In this document: piece by piece, positions 11,201 to 22,586 of the stretch | How the letters are laid out: each line of letters begins with the position of its first letter | Numbering within the stretch: position 1 is the first letter of the stretch | Source: Anaeramoeba flamelloides | Taxonomy: Eukaryota; Metamonada; Anaeramoebidae | DNA: 64,000 bases | NCBI GenBank assembly: GCA_027625915.1 | Contig: JANTQA010000032.1 | Span: forward strand, 10,292,001-10,356,000 | Direction of reading: 5' to 3' | Position numbers and translations under genes: made by a program | The notes under the pieces: model-generated | What the model saw: the letters and a program-made list of their open reading frames with translations, nothing else | Told to the model about the DNA's origin: nothing | Databases searched by the model: none

Positions 11201-14200
11201 ATTTTCATTTTTCTCTAAATTTAATATTTATGAAAGATTCCGAAATAAAAAAAAATGAAAATTTCAGTTTTTATTTTTTCGAACTTTTTAAAAGTGGGGT
11301 TTGTCGGTTAAAGTTAAAGAAAACTGGAGTACTTTATAAAAATTTCATCAAATTTTATCTTATAAAGTTTCAATAAAACTTTGATTTTATATCTTAAAAT
11401 TTCAAAAATGATTTTATTTTTTAAGGTATTAAGAGTGGTGGTTTAATTTTTGTCTAATAGTGTTATACATGGATTTTCTTTGTATTAAAAAACTTTTTAT
11501 TTGAAAAATTTTCTTCTCTTTTTTTCTTTTTTTAGTTCTAAATAATTATTTTTTTATTTCTCTCAAGTAGAGAAATAGGAAGTAATTCTTTCCTTTAAAA
11601 TAAATCAATCACAAAAAAAAAAAAAAATAAATAAAAGATTTTTTTTGAAAAGAGAATTCCAAATTCCATTAGTATTAGTATTATATCGTTATCTTTTATT
11701 GTACCATATCCTTTAAAAAAATAATTTATTTTATTCTATATAATTTTAATATTATTAAACAAGTTTTTTGTCAATCAGTTATTTTTTTTTTTTTTCTTTC
11801 TTTCTCTTTTTTGATTTGTTTAAAAATACTTTTTTTTTCTTTTCATTTTTTATATAAAAGTTATCCTATTAGCTATAAGCTTGCCTACACTTTAGCTAGT
11901 ATAAAAAACTCAAAATAAATTTAGGGTTACCGGAAGTGCCGTAGAGCGCCGTAGAGCGCCAAGTTTTTTTTTTTAATTTAAGAAATGAAATGAAAATTTA
12001 TTAAATTTCCATTTTATTTCAAAAAGTTAAAAAAAGCAAACGACGATTTTCTTGAGGTTTTCTGTTTTATCTGTAAAGTGTTCTAGGTTTTTTTGAGGTT
12101 TTCTATTTTATTTGTGAAGTGTTATAGGTTTTTTTGAGGTTTTCTATTTTATTTCTGAAGTGTTCTAGGTTTTTTTTACTTTAGAAATAAACCGAAAATT
12201 TTAATAAATTTTCGGTTTATTTCTAAAGTAAAAAAAACCTAACGAAAATCTATTGATTTTCCAAAGAAACAGAAAATTCAAGAAAAGCTAACGGCAAACA
12301 AATGGTAATTTTGTTGAATCACATTTCTCCAATAAGAATTATAAATAAAAAAAAAAATAATTAAATAAAAATAAAAAGTTTTTATATTTGTCAAAAAATA
12401 ATTTTCAATAATTGAAAATTACTTTTTTTTAGACTAAATGAGAAATATTAAAAAAAAAATTCTTTTCATTTGAAATAACTCTCCAATTAAAACCAATTTT
12501 TGAAAAGCCACCCTTAAATATTTTTTTCGAAAATTTTTAGAACTGAAAATGTTTAATAAAGTATTTGATAAAATGACTCAAATAAAATTTGTTCCTTGAT
12601 TCACAACACAACTCGGAAATTTTTAAAAAAAAACAATCCCTTAATTTTGTAATTTTGAAATACACTCACATAATAAACATTATTATACATAACAATTTTG
12701 AAAAGGGGCTTACAACTTTATTAGACATTAATGGGAATTGAAAAAAAAAATAAAAGTTTTCAGTAATATTTTTTTTTCATTTTTAATTGTAAAATTTTTG
12801 AAATTTTTTATTTAACTTAGTGGAGAGATTATTTTAATCTATTTTTTTTAATAGTCTAAAAAGAATCATATTTTCAATTTTAGAATAAAATCAAATATTT
12901 TTTTCAAAAGATATTGCTAAATTAAATTGAAAAAAAGATTTTTTTTCTGTTTTTGGAATATTTTTTATCAATTTATTTTTTTCCATGTTTGAGTTTTAAT
13001 ATATATATCCCCGGTTTTTTTTCTTCAAATTGTTTTAACATTTATTATTTTTTCTTATTTAATGTTCAATATAAAGTTCATTCATTGTAACTAATTTCAA
13101 AAAAAAAAAATACCCCAAAAATAGGTGTTTTTTTCAAAAGCTGGGAATTTTGAAATAGGGGGTATACAAATCTTAATTAGTTTAATAGCTATCTTTCCTT
13201 AATTACATAAAATAATCATAACTTTGAAAAAATAATTTATAAAAGATGTATAACTGACATTCAATTTGTAGTTTTGCCTAACGTTAATTTTCAGAATTTA
13301 TTTTTTACTTGCAGTGAAGTTAGCAAAATTTTATAATTTTTTTTTAATTTTTTGCTATTTCATTTTCTTGTATTCATAAAAACTATTCTTTTAACTATTT
13401 ACATTATTTTTTTCATAAAGAATTTCTTCAACTCAATATCAATTCGAAGGGTGATCACATTTTCTAAAATATTATTTATTAATTCGGCTTTATCTGATTT
13501 AAAACCTTTGTATTAAAAAAATTAAAAAAACATGAAATGAACCTATTGTACAGAATATGAAAAAAATAGTATTTTCTTTCGAATATAGCAATTGAAAAGT
13601 TGTCACTTTGATTTGAAAGTCAAAGAATATCTCGCAAAAAATTGCCAAAAAATAATGGAAATTCCTTATTTTTTGTTCATTTTTATCAAAATTATTTTTA
13701 AAGATTCAAAATTTCCACAAATTCAAAAATTAAGTGATAATCTAAAAAAATTAGCACACACACACACACAAATTGATTTATTTATTTTTAAAGTTTATTT
13801 TCTAAATTTGTAATTTTTCCAAAAATCATGAATCTTTGTATTTCCCAGGATATATATTGCCATTATTGCCACAAAAATAAAAAATCTAAGCATTGATATC
13901 AAATACAACTTTTTTTAACTTTTAAAAAACAAAATAAATGGAGAGATTAAAAGATCTATGTCTCAAGCAAATCGCCTAAGAACCATCTGAATTTTTTGGT
14001 TGGTGGATAGTGTTTTTATGAAAACAACACATTTATTAGATTTCAAAGAATGTAGAGTCAAGAGATCCTGTTAAAAATTTAGGTTTTTTTTTTTCGAATT
14101 TTTTTTGTTTGTTCAAAACCATTTTCTCAATCCAAATTCTAAATTTACCCTGAAAAGGTTCAAAAATCAAAATCCTCTTATTTCACTTACTTTCAATTCC

Positions 14201-16493
14201 ATTTTAAAATATTTTAGACTGAAGGAAAATGTTATATCAATATACTTTTATACAAAGTGGAAAGTGGAAAGTAAGTGGTAAAAATATTACATTTTAAATT
14301 TACCTTGTTCTATTTATTCGAGAATATCGAAAAAGTTTGTTGGATCAAACAATTTTTTTATTACTGATAAATTCAAAGAAATATCATAAAATTTTTAATT
14401 CGTCTTCCATTTTACAAATTTTTTTACACAAGCTTTGATTAAAGTGCTTTAGACATTTAAATGAGAAGAAACTTTGAAAAATTGGTTTGACTTTCAAAAG
14501 ATTTGTTCTCTTGGGTTTTTTTATTAGTTGAGTTAATTGATAACAAAAATGAGAAATTGAACTAAAAAGTTTTTTCAATTTATTTAAATTTATCAGTATT
14601 TTTTGATCAAAATCCTCAAAAAAACCTCAAATTTCAAATATTTTGTATTTCCGTTAAATAACATTCTTTTAAACAATTTTTTCCAATTACAACACTGGGT
14701 TTCAGTTCTCACAGAACATAAAATTCGGATATTCCTGAACTAATTTGAATTTATATTTGGAAAATTTGATTCTGTTGGATGATTGGAAATTATCTTTTTT
14801 ATGATTTTTAACGTAATTACTTTGGGGTTTTGGAGAAAACAAAAAAAAAAAAAAAATTTAAAAGTATTAGGTTAACCTTTAACATTTTTTCGTCTGCGTA
14901 TTGTACTTAAATTCCAAATACCAGTAAAGGATGAGTAGAAGTAATAATTATTTGGTTTTATAAAGATTAGCTCCAAATCAAAAAAAAAAAAAAAAAAATG
15001 ACAAATGAAAGCAGAAGTGATAATTATTTGGCTTGACAGAGATTAGTTCCAAATAATAGATCAGCAAAAGAGACTTTTAGGTTTTTGCTTGGTTTGATCG
15101 AAGTTGAAGTTTCAAAATCCGAGATCTAATTGTTATTATGAGAATTGTAATTACAATGGCGGGGGTGTTTAGATAATCAGTTTTTGTTTGGATCTCAGAA
15201 CTAATACAAAACAAATCTAAAAGTAGGTCCGTTTTGATAAAACGATCCTACTTTTTAAAGGATTTGATATAAAAAAAAAAAAAAAAAAAAAGGTTTTTGC
15301 TTGTGAGAACTTTTAAAATTTAAAAAATTTCAATTTTGGATGATTTTTTTTTTTCATTTTTAATAGAAAAGCTATCCTATGTGCCATAACCTTGCCTACA
15401 CCATGGCTAGGATAAAAAAATCCCAATAAACGTTTATAGTTTCACACAAATAGGTGGTAATTTTGTTGAATCACCTCTCTTCAATAATAATAAATTAAAA
15501 AAAAAGTTTTCCTTTTTTTGGAATTGCTGTCACAACACCCAACAACAAAATTAAATTTAAAAAGCTGAACCCAAGTGCATAATATGATTTAATTTCTGTT
15601 GTTGGTTTTAAATTCCAAAAAAAACCAAAAATATCGAAATTAAATAGAGTGTTTATGTTTTTACAAAAAAAAAAAAAAAAAAAATCATCCAAATCAGTTA
15701 AATTCTGATTGTGTTTGGCAAATAATTTGAATTGTTTCTGTTTTTAGTGTGTTCTAAAACGACAAAACGCCCGTTGTCATCATTTGACAAAAATCAAAGT
15801 AAAGAAAAGAAAAATGGATCATACCTCTCGCGGCACTGCTTTGAGTTACGCCCATAAACAAAGCAGGCTACCTGAGTCCAACTTGAGTCCCCAAATAATT
15901 TGATTGCATTTCTGAGAAGATTGTCTTCCTATTATTTAAAAACACAAAAGTGAATGAAATTTCAAAGTACAATAACAACAAAGCGAGACATACATTTGAA
16001 CTGTGAGTGTTTTCTGTTATTATTTGTAATTTGTTTAGAAAATAAATTTGATAGTTTCACAAAAAATTTCTTACAATCTCAACCCACATCCCTTTTTTTG
16101 TTTCAATTCTCTCGATCTATTCGATGTTTTTTTTTTTTTTTCAAATATTTATCGATATACAAAACAATAAAAAGAATTAAGATCTCTCTCGTTCAAGAAT
16201 GGTTACAAGTGGTTTGCAAAAGAACCTTTTACCTTCCTGTATCTTTTCAAACACATTGTCGAATTAAAATTTTTAAATTTTTGTGCGATTAGTTCCCAAT
16301 TTGGTTTCTGTCCGTCACCCACAAGCTCTTTTAGGAGCTCGTCCTTTATGATTTTGGGTTTTGTAGAAAAAGAGATCATGAAAAATTACAAATTTTCATT
16401 TGAGAAAAGAAGAAAAAGATTCAAAAGTCAAAATCGAAAAAAAAAAAAAAAGTAATATTGAAGGCAAACATCTTTTTGGGTCCATAAACTCAT
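8260..16493 (-). CDS. three-repeat (3R) MYB transcription factor
   Basis: Five exons in phase: 16493-16470, 16343-16233, 16116-16075, 15928-15825 and 9989 down to the 3' end. They encode a nuclear DNA-binding protein starting MSLWTQKDDELLKELV. R1 (about residues 3-45) has W4, the NWELIAQKF helix and CLKRYRK. R2 (about 53-97) has KGMWVEI, SSWTQVACF and SKQCRERWNN. R3 (about 105-152) has GNKWTAIAQFF, RTDNMIKNAWHSLRMRRG; its first Trp is Leu (SPLTLEEE). A long Asn/Lys/Ser tail follows with SPR and SPRLSKK repeats and a Lys run. The fifth intron-free part stops at 8630, but an Asn-rich frame (8685-8260) continues with +1 offset, so one base in an A homopolymer is probably miscounted or the ends are alternative. 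The ATG chosen is the first in frame before W4; an upstream exon is possible. 3R-MYBs usually control cell-cycle genes; that role is inference. Confidence 0.86.
10130..10775 (+). mobile_element. non-autonomous TIR element, family A, in Myb intron
   Basis: It starts TTCCAAAAATTGCAACTC and ends AGGTCAAAATTTTTGAAAAA, which are imperfect inverted repeats of each other. It shares order and sequence with 27572-28165, for example CCTGAAATGATAAATTGA, TTTTTTATTACTGAACTTTCA and GATTTTGATCCAAAAATT. It lies in the 5.8-kb intron between R2 and R3 of the Myb gene and has no ORF. Confidence 0.65.
11853..12345 (+). mobile_element. family N element carrying a family K insertion
   Basis: The outer parts (CTATTAGCTATAAGCTTGCC up to about 11925, and TGGTAATTTTGTTGAATCAC from about 12297) match a continuous 118-bp sequence at 15366-15483. 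Between them sit about 370 bp of family K palindromes. The locus therefore reads as an occupied site whose empty counterpart is 3 kb away. Confidence 0.65.
11926..12296. repeat. palindromic module array, family K, copy 2
   Basis: It opens with GTGCCGTAGAGCGCCGTAGA, a tandem 10-bp unit that is the reverse complement of the CTCTACGGCAC units in other copies. It continues with repeated TTCTATTTTATTT..AAGTGTT blocks and a perfect palindrome centred on AAATTTTAATAAATTTT flanked by TTTACTTTAGAAATAAACCG and its complement. It ends TCAAGAAAAGCTAACGGC. Confidence 0.7.
12346..15365. other. intronic AT-rich sequence without recognised element
   Basis: This is part of the long Myb intron. Apart from homopolymers and a short (AC)n at about 13755-13770, no repeat partner, TIR or believable exon was found on either strand. 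Confidence 0.4.
15366..15483 (+). repeat. family N element, uninterrupted copy
   Basis: It runs from GCTATCCTATGTGCCATAAC through CCTACACCATGGCTAGGATA to TGGTAATTTTGTTGAATCAC and CTCTTCAATAATAATAAAT. It aligns end to end with the two flanks at 11853-11925 and 12297-12345. It is short and A-rich at its 3' side, so a SINE-like element is possible, but no Pol III box could be confirmed. Confidence 0.55.
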
Positions 16494-16620
16494 CTCTATC
16501 CTATCCTTTTCCGATTCTCGTTTGAAAAGTTCGGAAAAATCGAAATTTTTTGTTTTTTCATTTAAAGAATGCCTATTTTTGTAATTCAAAATTAATTAAA
16601 CAAACAAGAAAGGGATTTTA

Positions 16621-16652
<32 letters not shown>

Positions 16653-17180
16653 GGGTATCAAAAACAAAAGAAAAAAAAAAGGTTGTAGTCTTACATTTAC
16701 AACAAATTTAGCGCTTAAAATGTGATTTTGTGTGCTTACTAGAACGACAAGAAAACCAGTTAAAAAAAAGAAAAAACTAAAAAATAATAAAAATCTCCAA
16801 ATGTTTTTCCAAACAACCTTCACGTAAGAAACAAATTTCTTAAATCAAACGATAAATGGGTCTCTTTCTTTTCTATTTCAATTTTGTAATTTATTTTCTA
16901 GTTTTTCATTTTCCCAAAACTATTCTTTGTTGTGATCTACTAGGTGTAGGAGTAATTTCTTTCGATTTGATAAGGGAATTTTCAAGGTATTTTTTCTGTT
17001 TTCGCACTTGGTTAATAAAATTCTGTGAAAAATGGACTAAGGGTTTTGGAAAAAAAAGTTGTTTATTTAGGTACCTTATTTGAAGAATTTTAACCTATTT
17101 TGAGAAAAGTCGAGGGATTTCTTTTTCAATTTTTTTTCGATTTACAATAACCTGAGAGTAATTCCTTTCTTTACTCACAG

Positions 17181-17259
17181 CCGAATTTTTGAATTCTTCT
17201 TTGGAAAACCAGAAAAAAATTATTTCCTTTTTTTTGAAAAATGACAAAAATAATCTTTT
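17181..17259 (+). CDS. possible internal exon of an unassembled gene
   Basis: A strong 3' splice signal (CTTTCTTTACTCACAG) is followed by an open frame reading EFLNSSLENQKKIISFFLKN and a few more residues, then TTTT|GTAAGC. It starts and ends with two-base partial codons. Composition is more coding-like than the surroundings. No partner exon or family could be assigned; the ORF at 18537-18788 could belong to the same gene. Confidence 0.25.
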
Positions 17260-17797
17260 GTAAGCATTGTTGAGTGAAAAAAGTCACAAAGAACTCAATT
17301 GGTGATCTATTTTTTTGGACGAGTTTTAATAATAACCTGATCCAAAATAAAAGCTAGTTAAGGAATTTTTGTTGGTTGTTATTATCTTCGTTTCAAACAG
17401 GATATTTTTTGATTGATTAAAAAAGTAAAACAAAAAAAAAAAAAAAAACTATTTTGGATGTTTGAGATGCCTTTCTTTTCTTCTTGAGAACTTTCTTAGA
17501 AATTGAACAACAAAAAAACCTTTAAATAAAGCTCGAGGTGTTTTTTTTATTCTTGTTTAAACATTTCTTTATTGTCACTTTAAAAACTTTTTAGAATTAC
17601 TACTTGACAAACTTTTTTTTTTTTTACAAAAAACAAACCAAATGGAAATCAGACAAATTTGCAGTAAGGGACGCATTTTTTTTCAAAAATGGATTGGCTG
17701 AATCTTCTCCTGAAAATTATTTCCATCTCGTTTAGATTTTTTTTTTTATTATTTAAAAAACAAAAAGAAAATCGATTCTTGTCTATTTTTCAAACAC

Positions 17798-17872
17798 TCA
17801 ACTAACGTTTTCAAAATTAATCAATTTTGTGTGATAATTTGTACTGTCTTCAATTCCTTTATTACCTTCCAT
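17798..17872 (-). CDS. possible upstream small exon or mini-ORF
   Basis: On the minus strand an ATG opens a 24-codon frame (MEGNKGIEDSTNYHTKLINF then ENVS, stop). ATGGAAG|GTAATA near its start is a good donor site. Spliced to an acceptor just before the W4 exon of the Myb gene it would stay in frame, so it may be the true first Myb exon. This is speculative. Confidence 0.25.
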   Translation of the reverse strand: MEGNKGIEDSTNYHTKLINFENVS

Positions 17873-18536
17873 TTTTGAACTAAAAAATGTGTTGGTCGTC
17901 GTAATATTTTTAATCGTTTTTTATGAATATTCTCTTCTTTTATTTGAATTAAAATGTGTGAAAAATTTTTAATTCATTTACAATTTCCTTTTTCAAATCA
18001 AGAAATAACAATTGTAACCTTATTGATGGAGAATTTGGTTTTCAAAAAAAAAATTTTGGGAAAAAGAAGCGAAATTTCTTTTCCATTTATAATTCAAAGA
18101 CCTGTATGTTTAAAAAAGTATTTTTAAATAGTAACTACTTAAGGACGAATCTTTCAATTTACAAAGTTATCTTGTAACACTTTTTGATCTAATCTCATCT
18201 CAATAGTGAATGTATTTAAAAAAAATATTCTCCAATTTGAAATAAAAATTCAGTTTATGTATATTTTTAAATGATAAATGAACATGAAATTTGTAGACAC
18301 ATAAACTCAAATACGCTTATGACGAAACCTGAAAATGAAAAAGAAAAATAATCAGGATTAGATAATGTTGCCAAAATAAAGCTTGCAGAAAATTTTAATC
18401 AGTGTTTCTAAATAAAAAGCGTGTTTTTTTGTTAACGAATACCTATACATTAACCGATCCAAGAAATCAACAATAAACGCTAATTAAATATGGCTCTGCT
18501 TTCTTGAAGTTCTATAATTAAAAAGAAATTCTAAAA

Positions 18537-18788
18537 ATGAAGGATCAAATTGTAAAATTTATCTCAAAAATCGAGAAAAATTTAAATGAAAATTTTTCTC
18601 ATCGAACAAACAAACAAATTGAGAAAAAATTGAGAATATACGAAAAAATTTCAACAAATTGCATTAATAATTTAAATTTTACTGACGATATCAATGGGTT
18701 TACTTTCAAAATTGATTTGAACTTATTGGGTAGTAAATTGAATGTTGCATTGGAACAAGTAGAAAAAAAAGTACAGATTATATTTTGA
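18537..18788 (+). CDS. small hypothetical protein (83 aa)
   Basis: An ATG-initiated frame of 83 codons ends in TGA. The product is rich in Lys, Asn and Ile, with predicted helices (MKDQIVKFISKIEKNLNENF at the start; GSKLNVALEQVEKKVQIIF at the end). Codon use is more mixed than in the fortuitous ORFs nearby. No family is recognised. It could be a separate short gene or the last exon of a plus-strand gene that includes 17181-17259. Confidence 0.4.
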   Translation: MKDQIVKFISKIEKNLNENFSHRTNKQIEKKLRIYEKISTNCINNLNFTDDINGFTFKIDLNLLGSKLNVALEQVEKKVQIIF

Positions 18789-18793
18789 AACAC

Positions 18794-20299
18794 CTATTTA
18801 AGTCTTTATTTCGCTTTATTTTGATCACTGTAGCCGAAAAAATAACCACCATTTCAAACACTCTCAATAAACAACACTAACTTTTAAAGATCGAATTGTC
18901 TATGAGTTTTGATCATTTAGTCACTTGATTTATACAATTTTCTCTACATATCAGAATAATTCCTTTAAGGGATTTGTGGTTTTCTCTTTATTTATTTTGT
19001 TTTTTCACTTTTTTTGTTATTTTTGGGATTTAAATTCCCCAGAACCCTTTCCTAGGGTGAACTCTTTACTCTCTTTTGATATTTTGAATCGAATCTCAAT
19101 AATTTTCTACCTGAAAATATGGTTAATTTATTTTATGTCAATTATTTTTGTTTGTATTTTTTCCCTTAAAAACAATTATTAGTCCAAGACAAATTGTGTA
19201 GAGGTGCTGTGGAAATCTCTTTAAGAGTTTGGATTCAAAGATCTAATGTAAATAAAAATCTAAAAAAGAGTCAAGAGTTTTGATATATAAAAAAAATATT
19301 CTGTAAGTTGAAAGAAAAACAATGTTCTAATAGGTTAGGAAATGGGAATTTTGGTGAATTCTCTTCAACACCAAATACTTTGTCAACATTTCATTACATT
19401 CTGCCCTAACCAGGAAATGGCAAATTATAATTTCATAAATTTTTATCTTTTTCTCCTTTTTTGATGATTAGAAAAAATTGTTAAAAAACTATCAACTTAA
19501 CAATTAGAACAAAAAAAAAAAGTATATAAAATTACAAACAATATACTAGTGTTCAAAAAAATATTTTTCAATGATAATTTTCTCCAAAAATGATTTTTTA
19601 TGATGATTCTTTTCATTTTCTGATATCACAAGGACATATATTTTTCGGAAAAATATTTCCTTTTTTACATCTTTAAATCTAACCGAATAAAAATTTGTAA
19701 GAATCGTATAATAATCAACCCCCGTTAAAGTACTTGATATATTAAATTTCAATAAAAAATACCCCCGTTAAAGTTTACAACACATGTGAATGGAAAAAAA
19801 ATATTATATGTATTAGTTACGAGGACATACTATTTTGTTTTTTTTTCTGATTTTTTATTCAACTTTAAATGAAATTTACTAATGAATTTTAAAGGTCACC
19901 ATAAAATGAAATGATATATATATATACATATATATACCCCAAACCTAAATTGAAGAGTCTAAGGCAAATAGAATAGAAGGTATTTTAGAATATCTTTTTT
20001 TTTTTCTTTAGTCAATTACAATTTTCTTTTGCCTTTTATCTTTTAACTAAAAAAAAAAATATTTTTTTTAAAAGATCCAAATAAAACCAAACAGATATGA
20101 AAAGTTCAATCAACTAACCAAAATCAGATTTTATTTAATAAACAAATCTCCAACACCCCAATCTTACACTCTTAATTTTGGATTGGGAAAAATCATAATA
20201 AATACATTCATTGATAAATGACTATTTAAACAACTATTAAAAACAATAGGAAATTAAAGATCTAACAAATACAAACCAAAATAGCATCCACATATACCA
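18794..20299. other. stretch without a supported gene
   Basis: ORFs at 18925-19182 (+) and 19546-19752 (-) are open but unrecognised. The second is somewhat coding-like (ISSTLTGVDYYTILTNFYSV). The 14-bp string ACTTTAACGGGGGT occurs twice within about 45 bp at its start. No intron boundaries or homologues could be proposed. Confidence 0.35.
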
Positions 20300-20310
20300 A
20301 ATACAAGATA

Positions 20311-20562
20311 TTGCTTTTGTTTTTTTTAGAAATTCTAGAGGTTGAACATATTTTACACCTATTAAAATTTTCAAAAAAAAAAGCCCAAAAGATCAATTCA
20401 GAAAAAGAAAATTTAAAATTATTAAATGTAAATCTAAATAATTTTAAACAAAATTTAATTATATATAGTTATGGAAGGAAAGGCCAAGGATATTTAAAAA
20501 ATTTTAGATATAATGATAATATCAACAAATATTTACTTTTTAGAGTATCATCGGGGGCCTAG
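20311..20562 (+). mobile_element. LINE C-terminal fragment (likely)
   Basis: This is an 83-codon frame with Lys/Asn-rich composition ending YLKNFRYNDNINKYLLFRVS plus three residues and a stop. Its style matches the LINE fragment at 24500-26345, and like that one it is interrupted directly by family K palindromes. The assignment to the C-terminal region of the same LINE is inference from composition and context; no catalytic motif lies in this piece. Confidence 0.35.
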
Positions 20563-20690
20563 ACTTTTATTTAATTTTTGAAATAAACTGAAAATTAAAT
20601 AAATTTTTGTTTTTATTTCAAAAATTAAAAAAACCTAATTCTGTACGAGGAAATTAATTTCCTCCAATCAAAAATAAAAAAAAAAAGATT
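20563..20690. repeat. family K module, copy 3 (short)
   Basis: TTTTTGAAATAAACTGAAAA and its complement around AAATTAAATAAATTT form the usual palindrome. The block GAGGAAATTAATTTCCTC follows, itself a perfect palindrome; related GAGAAATTAATTTCC and GAGAAAAGTAATTTTCTC blocks flank copies at 44.9 and 26.5 kb. Confidence 0.5.
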
Positions 20691-21510
20691 ATGTTCTATT
20701 TCTATTTCAATTTATTGTAAGCCTTAATCTTCAATCCAAATACATACCCACACGCATAAACACATAATAAAATTGTTATGTTCGCTAATAGTTAAACTAT
20801 TCTTTTTTTCTTGAAAATTTATCCTCTTGTTTTAAAAAGACCACTAGCAACTAGTTTAGTGTATAAAATTCCCCAAATGAAAATCCAAAATTATGAAAAT
20901 AGATAGTAAAAAATTATGAATCAAAACAATTAGAAAACAATAACATATCAATCTTTCATTTAATCATTGATAATTTGAAAAATTATTTATTATATATAAA
21001 GAATTTTAGTTTTCTTATAAATAATTTTTAAGAAAAAAATACCAGGCAAGTTAAAACAAAATTGAATTTGAATCAGTTTTTAGATAGTTAAACGAGTAAG
21101 TACATTTTTTAAAAAAATCAGCACCCTAATTCATTTAAAATATAAGGATGTGAAATTATTTCTTTAAACAAACAAATAAATAATATTTTTTCTTTGAAAT
21201 ATAATTTCATTTCATCGTTCATTAATTCATTTTGAATAATTAATATTATTCTTTTCTGTAAGTTAATAATTAAAATAATCAAACAAACAAAAAAAAATGA
21301 GAAAAAAAAAAAAAAAAAATAAGAAAATAAGAAACTTAACATCTAATGCTTTAATTAAAAAAAATACGTGGAAGAGACTGTATAACTAAACAATTTAAAC
21401 CCAGATTCTTAAATTTAAATTTTGAGGAAAATTTTTATACAATATTACTAATAAATTGTAATTTATATTTGGAAATTTTTACTTGATTTTCCTTTTTGAA
21501 ATTATTATGT
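20691..21510. other. stretch without a supported gene
   Basis: AT-rich sequence. The minus-strand ORF at 21118-21342 is hydrophobic Phe-rich filler over a poly-A run and is not believed. Confidence 0.5.
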
Positions 21511-21652
21511 TCAACCTTTAAATAAAGCATTTCTGAAATCAAGTGATGGGAAACTCTGTAAAATTGCTTGTTCTTCAAAATATTCTTTGTCCTGGGCTGT
21601 TTGATAAGAAACAGTTGAAGATTTATGAAAATGGAATATGAACTAAAATTTT
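21511..21652 (-). CDS. possible terminal exon of an unassembled gene
   Basis: On the minus strand, after an acceptor (ATTTTAG at 21653, or CTTATCAAACAG inside), the frame reads AQDKEYFEEQAILQSFPSLD then FRNALFKG and TGA. Third-position base use looks coding. A second coding-like stretch (SENIDWTCVKI before GTAAAA) lies at about 22470-22360 (-). No family is recognised and the exons could not be joined, so it may be a small gene 3' of the ABC gene or a decayed fragment. Confidence 0.25.
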
Positions 21653-22174
21653 TTTGAAATTTAATAGAATATATCAGTATAAGTGAATTTCAGGAACATA
21701 AAAGGTTTATTGCTGAAAAATATGATACCTTATTTCATCGTTCATTTATAAACACAGTTAAGAATAGGATCTCAAGGTTTAATTGTATCTTTTGTAAAAA
21801 TAGAATAGAATCCTTGTATTCAATTTTTTTTTTAGCACCTTTTGGACGACTCTATTTATACTTTTTCTTTTTCCAAATTTCATTTTTTATTGACTCATTT
21901 ATTTTTAAGGGAAATTAACTTGCTATTTCTCTCGGGTGTACAAATAAAAATAAAAAAAAATATCGAAAGAAAAGAAGAAAAAGAAAAACAAATTAAAAAG
22001 AAATAACAAATAAAATTCTCATGATTTCTTAATTATTCCTTGAATAAGGTATTATTCCATAAATTCTTAAAAACAAAAAAAAACAAAAAATCAAATTGAA
22101 TTATTTTTTTTCCATTTGTCTTATTGTTAGAAATTCAAGAAAAATGAAAACACTGAACTTAACATAAGAAAAAG

Positions 22175-22210
22175 AAGAAGTGAGAAGAAGAGGAGGAGGA
22201 GGAAGAATAA
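22175..22210 (+). repeat. purine-rich (GAA/GGA)n tract
   Basis: A run of GAAGAAG and GAGGAGGAGGAAGAA units lies about 400 bp 3' of the ABC gene stop codon. It is a polypurine strand asymmetry unlike the surrounding AT-rich sequence. Confidence 0.6.
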
Positions 22211-22586
22211 ATACCAGATAAAAGAAAATGAAAAGAAATTAAACAAAATATTATGAATAAGTTTCACTTGAAAATATATACTATCGTTAAATATAGCATT
22301 ATAAACACAGTGAATTATTATCTAATCAACACTAAAGAAAAAAAAAAAAAAACATTTTTTACTATTTTAACACATGTCCAATCTATATTTTCCGATTTAA
22401 TTATATTGTTGTATTTTTCTTTTTTCTTTTCCTTTTTAATCAAGCTAAAATTTTCTAACGCAAAGTGTTGTTTTAAAAGAAATTAATAATATACAAGAAA
22501 ACTTGATAATGATTAACTCGTAATACTAATTGATAGGAAATTTTTATATTAAGAATTAGCCAAAAACCCCATTGACTTGGAAGCTC

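Noticed and set aside
14313-14400. Candidate Myb exon (frame ending INRTR before GTAAAT, minus strand) joining in phase to the R3 exon
   Set aside because: Upstream frame hits a stop after a few codons and has no Myb residues; the exon at 15825-15928 (SKQCRER) fits perfectly instead.
21656-21918. 88-codon plus-strand open frame with CIFCKN, briefly considered a zinc-finger exon
   Set aside because: Only one Cys pair, no His/Cys partners, runs into Phe-rich filler, and a better minus-strand candidate overlaps its start.
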